Origin: JALZKA01 sp963725035
GTDB lineage: Bacteria > Actinomycetota > Thermoleophilia > Solirubrobacterales > 70-9
Assembly (NCBI GenBank): GCA_963725035.1
Contig: CAVRWX010000002.1
Coordinates: forward strand, 35,234-99,233
Reading direction: 5' to 3'
Length of the DNA stretch: 64,000 nucleotides
Shown here: positions 1 through 8,475 of the stretch, in pieces
Layout of the letters: every line of letters begins with the position of its first letter
Numbering within the stretch: position 1 is the stretch's first letter
Notes under the pieces: generated by a model
What the model saw: the letters and a program-made list of their open reading frames with translations, nothing else
Databases searched by the model: none
Told to the model about the DNA's origin: nothing
Translations under genes and position numbers: made by a program

Positions 1-256
1 AGATTTCCCGCCGAAGGTTCCCGAGGTCGATCCGCGAAGAGTCGGAGAACAGGACGAGAGCCAAGGTCACCTCGGCCAGAGTCCGTACGGTGCCGCTTGT
101 GCTTGAGACCTCGACCGCGTCGAGGACTTCCGGGCCGACCAGGAGCCCGACTGACACGAACAGAATCGCGGGCGTGATCGGCGTCCCCGAGATCCGCCTT
201 GAGACGGCGGCGACACCGATCACGACCAGAGCAATGGCCGTCAGTGACCACTCCAT
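1..256 (-). CDS. Cation:proton antiporter, N-terminal part (cut by window edge)
   Basis: Reading leftwards from an ATG at 256, the frame stays open to base 1, so only the first 85 residues are visible. It opens with a hydrophobic helix (MEWSLTAIALVVIGVAAVS), then the stretch TPITPAILFVSVGLLVGPE and a second helix LAEVTLALVLFSDSSRIDL. This pattern of short helices with the GLLVGP and ALVLFSD signatures is typical of CPA-type sodium or potassium/proton antiporters (NhaP/Kef class), integral membrane exchangers for ion and pH balance. The start lies 30 bp downstream of the CMD gene on the same strand, so the two are probably cotranscribed. The transport core and any C-terminal regulatory domain lie outside the window. 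Confidence 0.75.
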   Translation of the reverse strand, partial: MEWSLTAIALVVIGVAAVSRRISGTPITPAILFVSVGLLVGPEVLDAVEVSSTSGTVRTLAEVTLALVLFSDSSRIDLGNLRREI

Positions 257-285
257 CTCAGATCACCCGACCCGGGTGAGCCCAA

Positions 286-648
286 CTACTGCGTGCCGTC
301 GCCCTCCGCCATGCTTTCCTCCTCGAGAATCGCTTCCTCGAGAATCGCTGCTTCCACCGTGATCGCGAGTGCCTCGACCATGGTCGCCACGGCTGAGCCG
401 ATCCGCGCTGTGCCGACGATCGGTGCGATCGCCGTGAGAACGCTGCGAATCTCCTCCGACTCGACGCCGGCCTCGGCCGCGACTCCAAGGTTCATGACGT
501 AGGAGAGAGGCGGAGCGTCAACTGCGGCGAGCGCCGCGATTCGGACCATCATCAGCGTTTTCGGATCAAGGTCCGACGAGGCCAGCGAGTCGGCTGTCAT
601 ATTCGACAACAGATCGAGGAGGGGTGTTTCCTCGGTTGATGGGGACAC
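286..648 (-). CDS. Carboxymuconolactone decarboxylase (CMD) family protein
   Basis: Small soluble protein of about 120 residues with an all-helical CMD/AhpD-like sequence: a central block rich in Ala and Val (VRIAALAAVDAPPLSYVMNL) followed by SVLTAIAPIVGTARIGSA. I chose the GTG at 648 because AAAGGA stands seven bases upstream and the residues further upstream look non-coding; an ATG at 696 is the alternative. The catalytic CxxC of AhpD-like members is not present, so peroxidase activity is doubtful. The C-terminal tail is Glu-rich (EEAILEEESMAEGDG). It precedes the antiporter gene on the same strand and is probably in its operon. The substrate cannot be told from the sequence. Confidence 0.75.
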   Translation of the reverse strand: MSPSTEETPLLDLLSNMTADSLASSDLDPKTLMMVRIAALAAVDAPPLSYVMNLGVAAEAGVESEEIRSVLTAIAPIVGTARIGSAVATMVEALAITVEAAILEEAILEEESMAEGDGTQ

Positions 649-743
649 GGCACGTCCTTTCGTTCGATCAGCGAAGGAATGCGACCGTAAGCGCAATGCG
701 GCCGGGCGTCGTCACCCAGTTGGTATGAAAAAGGATCCTTGAT

Positions 744-990
744 GTGCACCGTCGCGTAAATTCGACCCAATGGGGGGTAAAGGACGCACCGTTCGATCTC
801 GCCGAGGTAAAGCTCGGCTCACCGTCGCTCCGGCCCGGGACCGTGGCCAAAGGGGAAGTGATCCAGCTGTGCGTTTCGGACGCTCCCCTTGTCACCGTGG
901 TCGCGCCGCCCGGATACGGCAAGACGACCCAAGATCGCGTTGGCGCTCGGCTACGACGTCGACGCCGCCCTCGAGCGGCACGATCCCTGA
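744..990 (+). pseudogene. Remnant of a LuxR/MalT-type (LAL) ATPase regulator
   Basis: The first frame from 744 encodes about 60 residues typical of the start of large LuxR-type ATPase regulators: FDLAEVKLGSPSLRPG followed by a Walker A motif, APPGYGKTT, at about 909-929. The frame is then lost. From 931 another frame reads KIALALGYDVDAALERHDP and stops at 988-990. The middle of the gene (sensor, TPR-like and HTH parts, normally more than 700 residues) is missing. This looks like an internal deletion joining the 5' end of a regulator to a different or distal 3' end. It faces the DUF2252 gene. An intact relative of the same class lies at 8,476-10,725. Confidence 0.55.
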
Positions 991-998
991 GCCGCTAC

Positions 999-2426
999 CT
1001 ACTCGGTTTCTGTCTCGATCTCGATGCGGCCGTCGCGGCCGGCAGCCAGCAGGGCGTCGTAGTCGCGCTGGTTCTGGTCGGCGTACGCGGCGGCAAAGCG
1101 AGCGATCGCCTTGTCGAATGAGTCGCTGCCGCCGAGATAGCTTGCGATCGCGATCCGGTCACCTGAGCGGGCATGGGCGCGAGCGAGAATCTTGCCGCAG
1201 AGCCAGGCGTACATGCCCATCGACTTGGGGGGCATCAGCTCGATGACCGCCGAGCCCTTCTGATCCCATAGCTGCCGGACGTAGAAGTCACGCTTTTTTG
1301 AGTCCGGGCCCGTTGCCGCCAGCCAGCCAAGCATGATGTCCCCTGCGGCCTGGGTCAGCCGCTGACCCTCGACCACCCGTTGCCCCTGATGCGCGAACTC
1401 GGTCGGGGCGACGTAGGGCTCCAGTACCGAGGGCTGGGCCTCCTTGATCTGGAGGAAGAGCGGATCGTTCTCGTCCCGGCCCACGAACAACGCAATCCAG
1501 GCACGGGTGCCGACGCTTCCAACGCCGACCACCTTGCGCGCCGCGTGCACGAATCGGTATCCGCTTAGGAGGTGGCGCCGCTCGCTGTCGAGCGAGTCCC
1601 GGTACTGGTCGACCAGCGAATCCATCTGGCCTACTGCTTTCTTTAGCGGCGCGCCCGTGAGCAGCTCGTCGAGCGGCATCAGCCCTGGCGGGTCGCTGAT
1701 GATCCGCAACTCGCCGTCAACCCTCTCGGTGAGTTTCCCGAAGGCCCGCATGCGGTCCTTCCGCTGTGACTTGGCGACGTTGCGCTCGAACTGCTTGCGC
1801 GCCGACTTGCTGGCCACCGGCGACAGAGCCGCACGGATTTGGTCGATATCGATGCGCCGGTACCAGACATCGAGGTTGCTGAGCTTCGCCAACTCGCGCA
1901 TGTGCTCGCGATAGGCACGCGCAGCGATCTGTGCGATCTCGGCGCGGTCGGGGCCCTTGAAGCCGCGGTCCCGGCCGCCGATCTCGAAGCTGGCTGCGAG
2001 CCTTTTCAAGTCCCACTCCCACGGGCCGGGCAGCGTCTCGTCGAAGTCGTTGACATCGGCGACCTGGGTGCGGTCGGGCGCGGCAAAGGCGCCGAAGTTC
2101 GAGAGGTGCGCGTCGCCACAGGCCTGAACGTGAATGCCGGAGTCCGGCGTCCCTGCGAGGTCGGCCGCCATGATCGCTGCGGCACCGCGATAGAAGGTGA
2201 ACGGCGACACAAGCATCCGGCCGTAGCGCAGCGGAACGAGCTCGGCGACGCGCTCGGCCCCCTGCTTCTCCAGGACTTCGACCGGGTCCGGCCGATCGGC
2301 CGCAGGCTCCCAGTCTCCGTGGCTCGAGCGTGAAGCGCCCTCACGGGCCTTCTTGCCCGCCGCGGCACGTTCGTCTGGTGTCGTGCCTACGGCCTGAACC
2401 AGGCCTTTGGGCGCAGGAGGAGTCAT
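999..2426 (-). CDS. DUF2252 family protein (kinase-like fold)
   Basis: About 475 residues from the ATG at 2426. The DUF2252 hallmarks are visible: RYGRMLVSPFTFYRGAA near the N-terminus, the block HVQACGDAHLSNFG, the metal/nucleotide-site-like ADVNDFDETLPGPWEWDLKR, and a C-terminal KRDFYVRQLWDQKGSA. The family is related to aminoglycoside phosphotransferase-type kinases, but no substrate is established, so the biochemical role is open. Upstream residues in the same frame (to 2588) have no family similarity, so I rejected that longer start. The gene is convergent with the LuxR remnant and divergent from the small membrane protein at 2,587. Confidence 0.85.
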   Translation of the reverse strand: MTPPAPKGLVQAVGTTPDERAAAGKKAREGASRSSHGDWEPAADRPDPVEVLEKQGAERVAELVPLRYGRMLVSPFTFYRGAAAIMAADLAGTPDSGIHVQACGDAHLSNFGAFAAPDRTQVADVNDFDETLPGPWEWDLKRLAASFEIGGRDRGFKGPDRAEIAQIAARAYREHMRELAKLSNLDVWYRRIDIDQIRAALSPVASKSARKQFERNVAKSQRKDRMRAFGKLTERVDGELRIISDPPGLMPLDELLTGAPLKKAVGQMDSLVDQYRDSLDSERRHLLSGYRFVHAARKVVGVGSVGTRAWIALFVGRDENDPLFLQIKEAQPSVLEPYVAPTEFAHQGQRVVEGQRLTQAAGDIMLGWLAATGPDSKKRDFYVRQLWDQKGSAVIELMPPKSMGMYAWLCGKILARAHARSGDRIAIASYLGGSDSFDKAIARFAAAYADQNQRDYDALLAAGRDGRIEIETETE

Positions 2427-2586
2427 CTCGCCGCACCGTATTGCGATTGCGGGCGGGTGGTCATCATCCCGATCGGGTGAATTCGCTTTACGAGCCGCGC
2501 GCGGGGCGGGCGCACCGGCGGAGATCCACGCAAGGCTGCCGACCTCGCATCCGACCTCGTGCGCTCCGCGGCATAAGCTGCCGGAC

Positions 2587-2784
2587 ATGCCACTGCCCCT
2601 CGCAATCGCATCCTGGCTCTACCCCCTCGGCGTCGTAGCGGTCGTCCTGTGGGTCGTCGCCCTTGTCGATCTCTTCAGAAGGTGGAGCGATCTCGATCGG
2701 CGACAGCATTCGGCATGGCTGCTTTTGATCGTGCTCGTGCCGATCGTCGGCAGCATCTTGTATCTGACGCAGCGCGCTCGCTGA
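2587..2784 (+). CDS. Small membrane protein, PLD-nuclease N-terminal (PLDc_N) type
   Basis: 65 residues from ATG 2587. Two transmembrane helices are clear: residues about 5-27 (ASWLYPLGVVAVVLWVVALV) and about 43-60 (AWLLLIVLVPIVGSILYL). Between them lies the charged loop DLFRRWSDLDRRQHS. The ending VPIVGSILYLTQRAR matches the short PLDc_N family of actinobacterial membrane proteins, related to the N-terminus of cardiolipin synthases but without a catalytic domain. Role unknown. It lies between the divergent DUF2252 gene and the convergent reductase gene, so it is probably monocistronic. Confidence 0.75.
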   Translation: MPLPLAIASWLYPLGVVAVVLWVVALVDLFRRWSDLDRRQHSAWLLLIVLVPIVGSILYLTQRAR

Positions 2785-2798
2785 CCTCCGGCCCGGAG

Positions 2799-3386
2799 TC
2801 AGGCTTTCTCGTAGACGAGAGTCAAGACGCCGTCGGATCCCACTTCGTTCGCGTCGGCGAGCTTCCAGACGGACTTCTCGGTGAATTCGCCGAAGACCCG
2901 GTCGCCGGTCCCAAGCACCACCGGGAAGACCATCAGCCGGATCACATCCACGAGGTCGTGTTCGAGCAGGTCGTGGACCAGGCGGCGGCTGCCGGAGACG
3001 AGGATGTCGCCGTCGATCTCCTCCTTCAGCTTCGCGACCTCCTTCGGCACGTCTCCGGACCCGTCGATCACCTTGGTGTTGTTCCACTCCGGGTCCTTGA
3101 TCGTCGAGGAGACGAGGTACTTGGGCATCTCGTTCATCCGCTTCGCAAACTCGCCGAGCTCGCCGCCCATTTCTTCCCGCTCGGGCCAAGCCCCGGCGAA
3201 GCTCTCATAGGTGATCCGGCCCAGCAGCTGCGCCTCGGCGTCGAACAGCTCCTCGCCCTTGAACTTGCCGCCGTCCTCGCCGCGGTCGAACTCGAATGTC
3301 CACCCTTCGTACTTGAACTTCTCGCCGCCAGGCGCCTGCATGACGCCATCCATCGAGACGAATTCTGTGACGGTGATGGTTCCCAT
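2799..3386 (-). CDS. Dihydrofolate reductase family (RibD C-terminal-like) protein
   Basis: 195 residues from the ATG at 3386, which has a strong GGAGG five bases upstream. It begins MGTITVTEFVSMDGVMQAPG, the usual opening of YyaP/RibD-type reductases, followed by AQLLGRITYESFAGAWPE and a nucleotide-site block GDILVSGSRRLVHDLLEHDLV, then RLMVFPVVLGTGDRVF. These proteins use NADPH, but most members have no assigned substrate; a role in folate metabolism should not be assumed. Divergent from the cupin gene across an 84-bp gap that must hold both promoters. Confidence 0.85.
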   Translation of the reverse strand: MGTITVTEFVSMDGVMQAPGGEKFKYEGWTFEFDRGEDGGKFKGEELFDAEAQLLGRITYESFAGAWPEREEMGGELGEFAKRMNEMPKYLVSSTIKDPEWNNTKVIDGSGDVPKEVAKLKEEIDGDILVSGSRRLVHDLLEHDLVDVIRLMVFPVVLGTGDRVFGEFTEKSVWKLADANEVGSDGVLTLVYEKA

Positions 3387-3470
3387 CGGTGCCTCCTTTT
3401 GATCGTGAAGCTTGATCCTCTCACGCGCGATACTGGTTGGAACAATTCTTTCGATCAAGAGGGAGGCCAC

Positions 3471-3951
3471 ATGAGCGATGGCACTGGCGCATACGTCCAC
3501 CAAGTCGGCCAGGCCGAACTGCGCTGGATGGGCGAAACCTCGACGTACTTTCTCGCGACAGGGGACGGAACGGACGGTGCGTTTCTGCCTGGTCGAGGAG
3601 CGGGCCAATCGCGGCGACAGCGTCCCACTGCACCGGCATCCCGACGACATGGAGTCCTTCTACGTCCTGGAGGGCGAACTGACGCTCTACGTCGACGATC
3701 AACCAGGCGTCAGCGCGCCCGCCGGCTCGTTCGCCCACATTCCCGGCGGAACCGTTCATGGCTTTCGAGTCGAGTCGGAGAACGCGCGCTACCTCATCCT
3801 GACGACACCGCGCCACGGGGAGTTCTACCGCGCGATCACACTCGCGTCGCGGCCGGGTGGTCTGCCACCCACCGAGTCGGTCGAAGGGCCGCAGATCAAG
3901 CAGGCCAGCCGGGACTACGGCATCGAGTTCATCGGCCCGCTGCCGGATTGA
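3471..3951 (+). pseudogene. Cupin-domain protein, interrupted by one frameshift
   Basis: The gene starts at ATG 3471 with GGGAGG just upstream and reads MSDGTGAYVHQVGQAELRW, MGETSTYFLATGDGTDG. Near 3575-3590 the coding sense moves to another frame, which continues RFCLVEERANRGDSVPLH and runs to the stop at 3951. Together they give one cupin of about 160 residues with the metal-binding motif PLHRHPDDMESFYVLEGE and the second motif SFAHIPGGTVHGF. Cupins of this type are metal-dependent oxygenases, isomerases or sensors; the substrate is unknown. Removing one base restores the gene, so this is either a recent mutation or an assembly error, as in the neighbouring UspA gene. Confidence 0.7.
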
Positions 3952-3956
3952 GCAGG

Positions 3957-4377
3957 TTAGGTCGTCTTCACGACCAGGACGGAGCAGGGAGCCTTGTGTG
4001 TGACCGTAGTTAGGCACGCTCCCAAGCACTCGTCGCTCCATGCCCTTGTTCCCGATCACGAGAAGATCGGCCTGGCACTCGGATGCGAGCTGGACCAGCA
4101 CCTCCGCAGCGTCACCCTCCGCGACCTGGGTCGTGCACTCGATTCCCTGGTCGCTCAGCTCGCCTTCCAATCGAGTCAGGATCTCCTGGGTTCGAGCGGA
4201 GTTGCTGGTGGCCCATTGAACCTCCGCCGCGCCGCCCTCCGTTCGGTGGCCGGAGTCCAAGTAGGCGCTTAGGAGAACCAGCTTCGCCTCCATCTGCCGC
4301 GCAAGGTCCACCGCCATTTCGACCGCCTTCCCGGCGGTCCCAGAGCCATCTGTCGCCACGGCGATTGTGGAGATCAT
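3957..4377 (-). pseudogene. Universal stress protein (UspA family), frameshifted near its end
   Basis: From ATG 4377 the protein starts MISTIAVATDGSGTAGKAVE and contains the UspA signature DLLVIGNKGMERRVLGSVPN, including the G-x-x-G nucleotide-binding loop. After VPNY at about 4008 one extra base moves the frame. Reading past it gives VTHKAPCSVLVVKTT and a stop at 3957, the normal ending of the family (139 residues). Without correction the frame runs on into unrelated sequence to 3421. The total length, 421 bases, is one more than a multiple of three, which fits a single-base insertion. Cytoplasmic ATP-binding stress protein in the family; the physiological signal is unknown. Confidence 0.75.
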
Positions 4378-4412
4378 GGGTCGCCGACTCTACACCCACA
4401 CGCCAATCGATT

Positions 4413-5390
4413 TCAGCCGCCCGCCGCGGCCATGCGTGAGATCGGGCGCTGGGCTTCGAACAGCGCGTCGACGACGTCGGCGTAGATCGCCCGTCCCAAC
4501 CGCCGGCCGGTGTCATCGCCGCGGTCGACGGCTAGGGCGATGCGATCGACCGGGACCTCCAGCAGGATCGAGCGCTCGCGGGCACGCGAGAAGACGGGCG
4601 CCGGTTCCCCGCCGAGGAGGTTCAGGTGGCCGACGATTCGTCCCGGGCCTGCGAGCCGCGTGCGGGCTGCAAGCCCGCCGCGGCGGATTGACGTCTCCAC
4701 CGCCCCTCTGAGGACGATCAGAAGGACCGGCCCCTGCGCGGAGGTTGCACTCACGGAGGCGCCGCGCGGTGCCTCCAGCCGGCGCAGGTCGCCGAACAGA
4801 TCCTCGATCTCGGTTGGGCTGAAGCGGCTGAAAAGGAGAACGGTCTCCAGGTACGCGGTCTCCTCAGGCTCCCGCTCCACCACCGCCACTGGGCCGGCTT
4901 CATCGAGCTCGGCGGGGCGAGCAGACTCATCCGCTCGCGGGTCGTCGCCGCATAGGACGGCGAGTCGGGTGTATTGCTCTCCGAGGCGCTCGAGCGCAAC
5001 ACGGCCGAGCCTTCGGATGACTACGGGCTGCTCGTTGGCTCCGAACCGGCCGATGTCTGCGGCGGCGAAGCTCCAGCCGGTGCAGTCCTCGGTGGCGCGG
5101 ACGGAGAACCGTCGCGGACGCTCGGCCAGCACAGCCATCTCGCCGACCAGGCCGCCGGGCCGAAGGGGCTCGATTTCGACCTCCCGCCCGCCGGGCAGGC
5201 GCATGATCGCTTCCATCGTGCCGCTTGCGAGCAAGCTGATGCTGTCGCCCGGGTCACCTTCGCGGAAGAGGTACTCGCCGGCCGGAAGGCTGAACGGATG
5301 AGCGGCCATCACCAGGCGCTCGAGGATGGCGGGCGAGGCGCCGTCGAACAGCTCGAGATCTGCCAGCCCTTTGCGCACGTCGTCAGGCAT
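4413..5390 (-). CDS. Protein with two cyclic-nucleotide-binding (CNB) domains
   Basis: About 325 residues. The first CNB domain (residues about 5-115) holds the glycine-rich FREGDPGDSISLLASG and a phosphate-binding cassette VGEMAVLAERPRRFSVRA, with the Glu and Arg that contact the cyclic phosphate. A second, more divergent CNB-like domain follows at about 180-290 (LLFSRFSPTEIEDLFGD, then GRIVGHLNLLGGEPAP). No HTH or enzyme domain is seen, so it is probably a ligand sensor that acts on a partner. The ATG at 5390 lies inside the 3' end of the amidotransferase gene (ATGCCTGA overlap), implying translational coupling; a GTG at 5399 is the alternative start. One of four CNB proteins in this window. 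Confidence 0.8.
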   Translation of the reverse strand: MPDDVRKGLADLELFDGASPAILERLVMAAHPFSLPAGEYLFREGDPGDSISLLASGTMEAIMRLPGGREVEIEPLRPGGLVGEMAVLAERPRRFSVRATEDCTGWSFAAADIGRFGANEQPVVIRRLGRVALERLGEQYTRLAVLCGDDPRADESARPAELDEAGPVAVVEREPEETAYLETVLLFSRFSPTEIEDLFGDLRRLEAPRGASVSATSAQGPVLLIVLRGAVETSIRRGGLAARTRLAGPGRIVGHLNLLGGEPAPVFSRARERSILLEVPVDRIALAVDRGDDTGRRLGRAIYADVVDALFEAQRPISRMAAAGG

Positions 5391-6306
5391 CGAGCTCACG
5401 CAGGCTGACGTCCAATTGATGCTCGCCTGGGGTCGCGACCATCAGGCAATACTCCGGCACTTCCAGCCACGTGGAGCGATCCAGCGTGAGTGGCTCGGAC
5501 GCGACGATCAGCGACGTCGGGTCTCCCGAGCCGACATTCCACTCGCCGCCGTGGCGTCCGTATCCGCTGCCGGCCGCGTACCAGAGGGTCGTGTAGTCGT
5601 AGCGCCGCTCGCCGCCCGCGAAGGTCCAGCCCTCGTGGTACCAGCCGTAGTCGAATGCGAAGCGCGTCGCGACCAGGCAGCGGCCGTCGGAGATCACGAG
5701 GTTGACGGCGGACTGACGCACCAAGCCGCGGCGTTCGCGAACCTCGCGCACCTGACGGAGCGCCGTCTCGACCGCTCCGGCGAGCTCCTCCGGGTCGGCA
5801 GCCGGAGCTTGCGGGTTGTCCAGGTGGCTCAGGATCAGGGCGTAGAGCCATTCGGTGTCGGTCGTCCCTTCGACCTTTCTCGCGAGCTCGGGGGCGACCA
5901 GATCAGCCAGATCGTTTCGCATCTCGGAGAAGCGGTCGAGGTCTCCGTTCATCGCGAGGGCGATCGGGGTGCCCTCGTATTGGAACGGGTGAACGTTCTG
6001 TTCGTTGACCACTTCGCGGTCGCTCAGCAAGACGCCTCGGACGTGGGCGAGAGTCGCTGTCGCGCGGGCCTTGCGCGAGAGCGCTCGCAGGTTGCGGTCG
6101 AAGAAGGGCAGTCCGGCGGTCCGGTAGGTCCATGGCAGATCGGCCGACGGGCTCTGGTCGTCCCAGGCGACCACCCCGAAGCCGGCGAGGTTCATCGCGG
6201 ACAGCAGCTGTGGGTGCACCGCCTGCTCGACAATCGAGCTGTCGGGCTGGAAGAGGATCTCGTCCAGAACGACCTGCTCACCGAGGTAGGCGACGAGGCG
6301 GCACAT
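5383..6306 (-). CDS. Class II glutamine amidotransferase (EgtC/YafJ-like)
   Basis: 307 residues beginning MCRLVAYLG, so Cys2 becomes the N-terminal nucleophile once Met is removed, as in class II (Ntn) glutamine amidotransferases. Family features follow: NLAGFGVVAWDD, the Arg-loop-like LAHVRGVLLSDREVVNEQNVHPF, NGDLDRFSEMR, and GTTDTEWLYALILS. The protein consists only of a glutaminase-type domain, like EgtC or YafJ, so it may hydrolyse a gamma-glutamyl amide or work with a separate synthase. No ergothioneine genes are nearby, so EgtC itself is not supported. It is cotranscribed with, and overlaps by 8 bp, the dual-CNB gene downstream. Confidence 0.85.
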   Translation of the reverse strand: MCRLVAYLGEQVVLDEILFQPDSSIVEQAVHPQLLSAMNLAGFGVVAWDDQSPSADLPWTYRTAGLPFFDRNLRALSRKARATATLAHVRGVLLSDREVVNEQNVHPFQYEGTPIALAMNGDLDRFSEMRNDLADLVAPELARKVEGTTDTEWLYALILSHLDNPQAPAADPEELAGAVETALRQVREVRERRGLVRQSAVNLVISDGRCLVATRFAFDYGWYHEGWTFAGGERRYDYTTLWYAAGSGYGRHGGEWNVGSGDPTSLIVASEPLTLDRSTWLEVPEYCLMVATPGEHQLDVSLRELDA

Positions 6307-6484
6307 GCGATCGCGAGACTACGAGGTGGCGGCCCCAAATCTGACTCCCTCGACGCGCACGCCATCCGCTTCCGAGAAAACTCACCCGATCGAGGCGAGG
6401 CGCGGCTCGCCACCGCGCTCATAGCCTGAAGGAACATCAGACGGCACGACGCCGTCCGCACCACAACTACGAGAGGGAATACCC

Positions 6485-8464
6485 ATGAACGAGGGAATCG
6501 CCGGCGGCCGGAGGCCGCTCGGACGACTGACTGTTGCCATTGCGGCCACCTGTGCCGGGCTACTCGCCTGCGCCGGCACGGCCGCTGCCCAGGACACCGA
6601 GCCTGCCGAGCCTGCCGTCTTCGACGTCGGCGCGGCATCCGTGAACATCAACCCGGATACCCCCCAGTACATCTCCGGCTACGGCTACAAGGGCGGCCCG
6701 ACGACCAACGTCCACGATCCACTTGAGGTTCGGGCCTTCGTGGTCTCCAACGGCACCGACGCGTCCGCGTTCGTGGTGGCAGACCTGACCGGCTGGTTCA
6801 GCGCCTATCAGGGCAACCTCGAGCCGTACGGCACCACTCACGTCCGCGAGGCCGCAGCGGCGGAGCTCGAACGCGGCCGGGCTCACAGCCGAGCGCGGAT
6901 CGGTGATCGTTTCCTCAACCCACACCCACTCCGCCCCCACAACGACGGGGATCTGGGGTAAGACCGATCCGGCCTACATGAAGAAGCTCAGGGATGCGGC
7001 GATCAAGGCCGTACACGATGCCACCGCCAACATGAAGCCTTCGGAGGTCTGGACGGCCAACGGCAATATCCGGTCCTTCATCTGGCAGAACGGCCAGGGC
7101 ACCAACCATCCCGACGGCTTTTCGGTCGACGACAAGCTGCCGATCATGTGGGCCCGCGACCCCGACACCGGGGCGACGAACGCTCTCTATGCGAACGTCC
7201 CCAACCACCCCGATCAGTTCGACGGGGCAGACAACGTCCAGTTCTCCGCCGATTGGCCCGGTTACGTACGAGCGGCCCTCGACGATCTCAACGGCGGCAC
7301 GAGCGTGATCGCCGCGGGAACACTGGGACGGCAGGAGCCGCCCGGTGACGTGGACGAGTACTCCGAGGTCATTCCTCAGGGGGAGTTCGTCGTCAACGCG
7401 ATCCAGCATGCGATGGCGCAGGCGACCCCGCTGACCGACGACACGGTCGCCGGCACCGAGTCCTACATGAACACGCCGGCCGACAACGCGAATCTGCTGA
7501 CAAGGAATCGCGTATGGGGACCGACGGGCGGAGCGTGCATCGACCGGCCAAGCTGTGCACGATCCCGCGATCCAATGTTGCCCCGTACCAGTCCAGCGGC
7601 AACATCGGCACCTATGTGCCCTCCGTGCGCATCGGCGACCTCCTCTACTCGACCAATCCGGGAGAGGCGTTCCCGAGGTCAATGAGGCGATCGCCGATTC
7701 GGTGACCGACGCACGCTCCGCGAACGTCGTGGGAATGGCCGGCGACATGCTCGGCTACTACTACCAGCGCGGCGACTACACCGACCAGCAGTTCGGCTCG
7801 AGCGATTTCAAGCGGTTCAACGTTGGGCCGGACCTGGCGCAGGACAACGCCGACCTCGCAACGGCCAACGCCGACGCGCTCGGTTTTTCGACCACCACCA
7901 CCGGGACCGTGTTCGCGGCCCACGACGCCACCGTCGTGGACAAGCCGGGAGTGCAGTTCTATCCCGATCAGGTCGAGTCATCGGATCCGACGATCAACTT
8001 CTACGGATCGTCGGCTAAGTCACAGAACGGCGCGGTCAACGTCGTCGGAGCACATCGCATGGGACTTCGATGACGGCACGACCGACACCACGGCGTCCAA
8101 GGAGCGCTTCGATCACACGTTCCCCGGACCGGGCACGTACGACGTGACCGCGACGGTGACCGGCTCGAACGCCGCGACCCGTTCGTGGACGGAGACGATC
8201 ATCATCGATCGTCCGCTCGTGGCCAAGGCCAAGGTGAGGCACAACTCGGCCAAGAAGCCGATCGGCCTCTCGGTGACCAGCGAGGGCGGGCAAGGCACGC
8301 TCGTCTCCGCTCACTGGACCTGCCAGGACGGCACCAAGGTCAGCGGGCTCACCGTCAACTGCCCGGGCAAGAAGGAAACCGGCCAGGCCCAGGTCACGGT
8401 TGTTGATGGCGCCGGAAACACGGCGACGGACTTGGTTCACATCGGCAAGGCGCCGAAGTCGTAG
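6485..8464 (+). pseudogene. Secreted neutral/alkaline ceramidase-like protein with PKD domain, four frameshifts
   Basis: The pieces in three frames join into one protein of about 660 residues. It starts at ATG 6485 with a signal peptide (LTVAIAATCAGLLACAGTAAAQ), followed by the ceramidase-like domain with VIVSSTHTHSAPTTTGIWG, where the HTH motif resembles the zinc ligands of neutral ceramidase. Later come IPQGEFVVNAIQHAMAQ and VRIGDLLYSTNPGEAFPEV. The C-terminus has a PKD-type domain (WDFDDGTTDTTASKERFDHT) and a second beta domain ending KAPKS. Frame changes lie near 6875, 7547, 7675 and 8045; each is mended by one base and the protein sense resumes at once. That pattern suggests young lesions or sequence error. 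If intact it would act outside the cell on lipid-like amides. Confidence 0.65.
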
Positions 8465-8475
8465 CCAGGGAAGGG

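Noticed and set aside
2649..4013. Long plus-strand frame across the reductase and cupin genes
   Set aside because: Most of it is the antisense of the RibD-type reductase. Only its segment from 3471 is real, as the N-terminus of the cupin.
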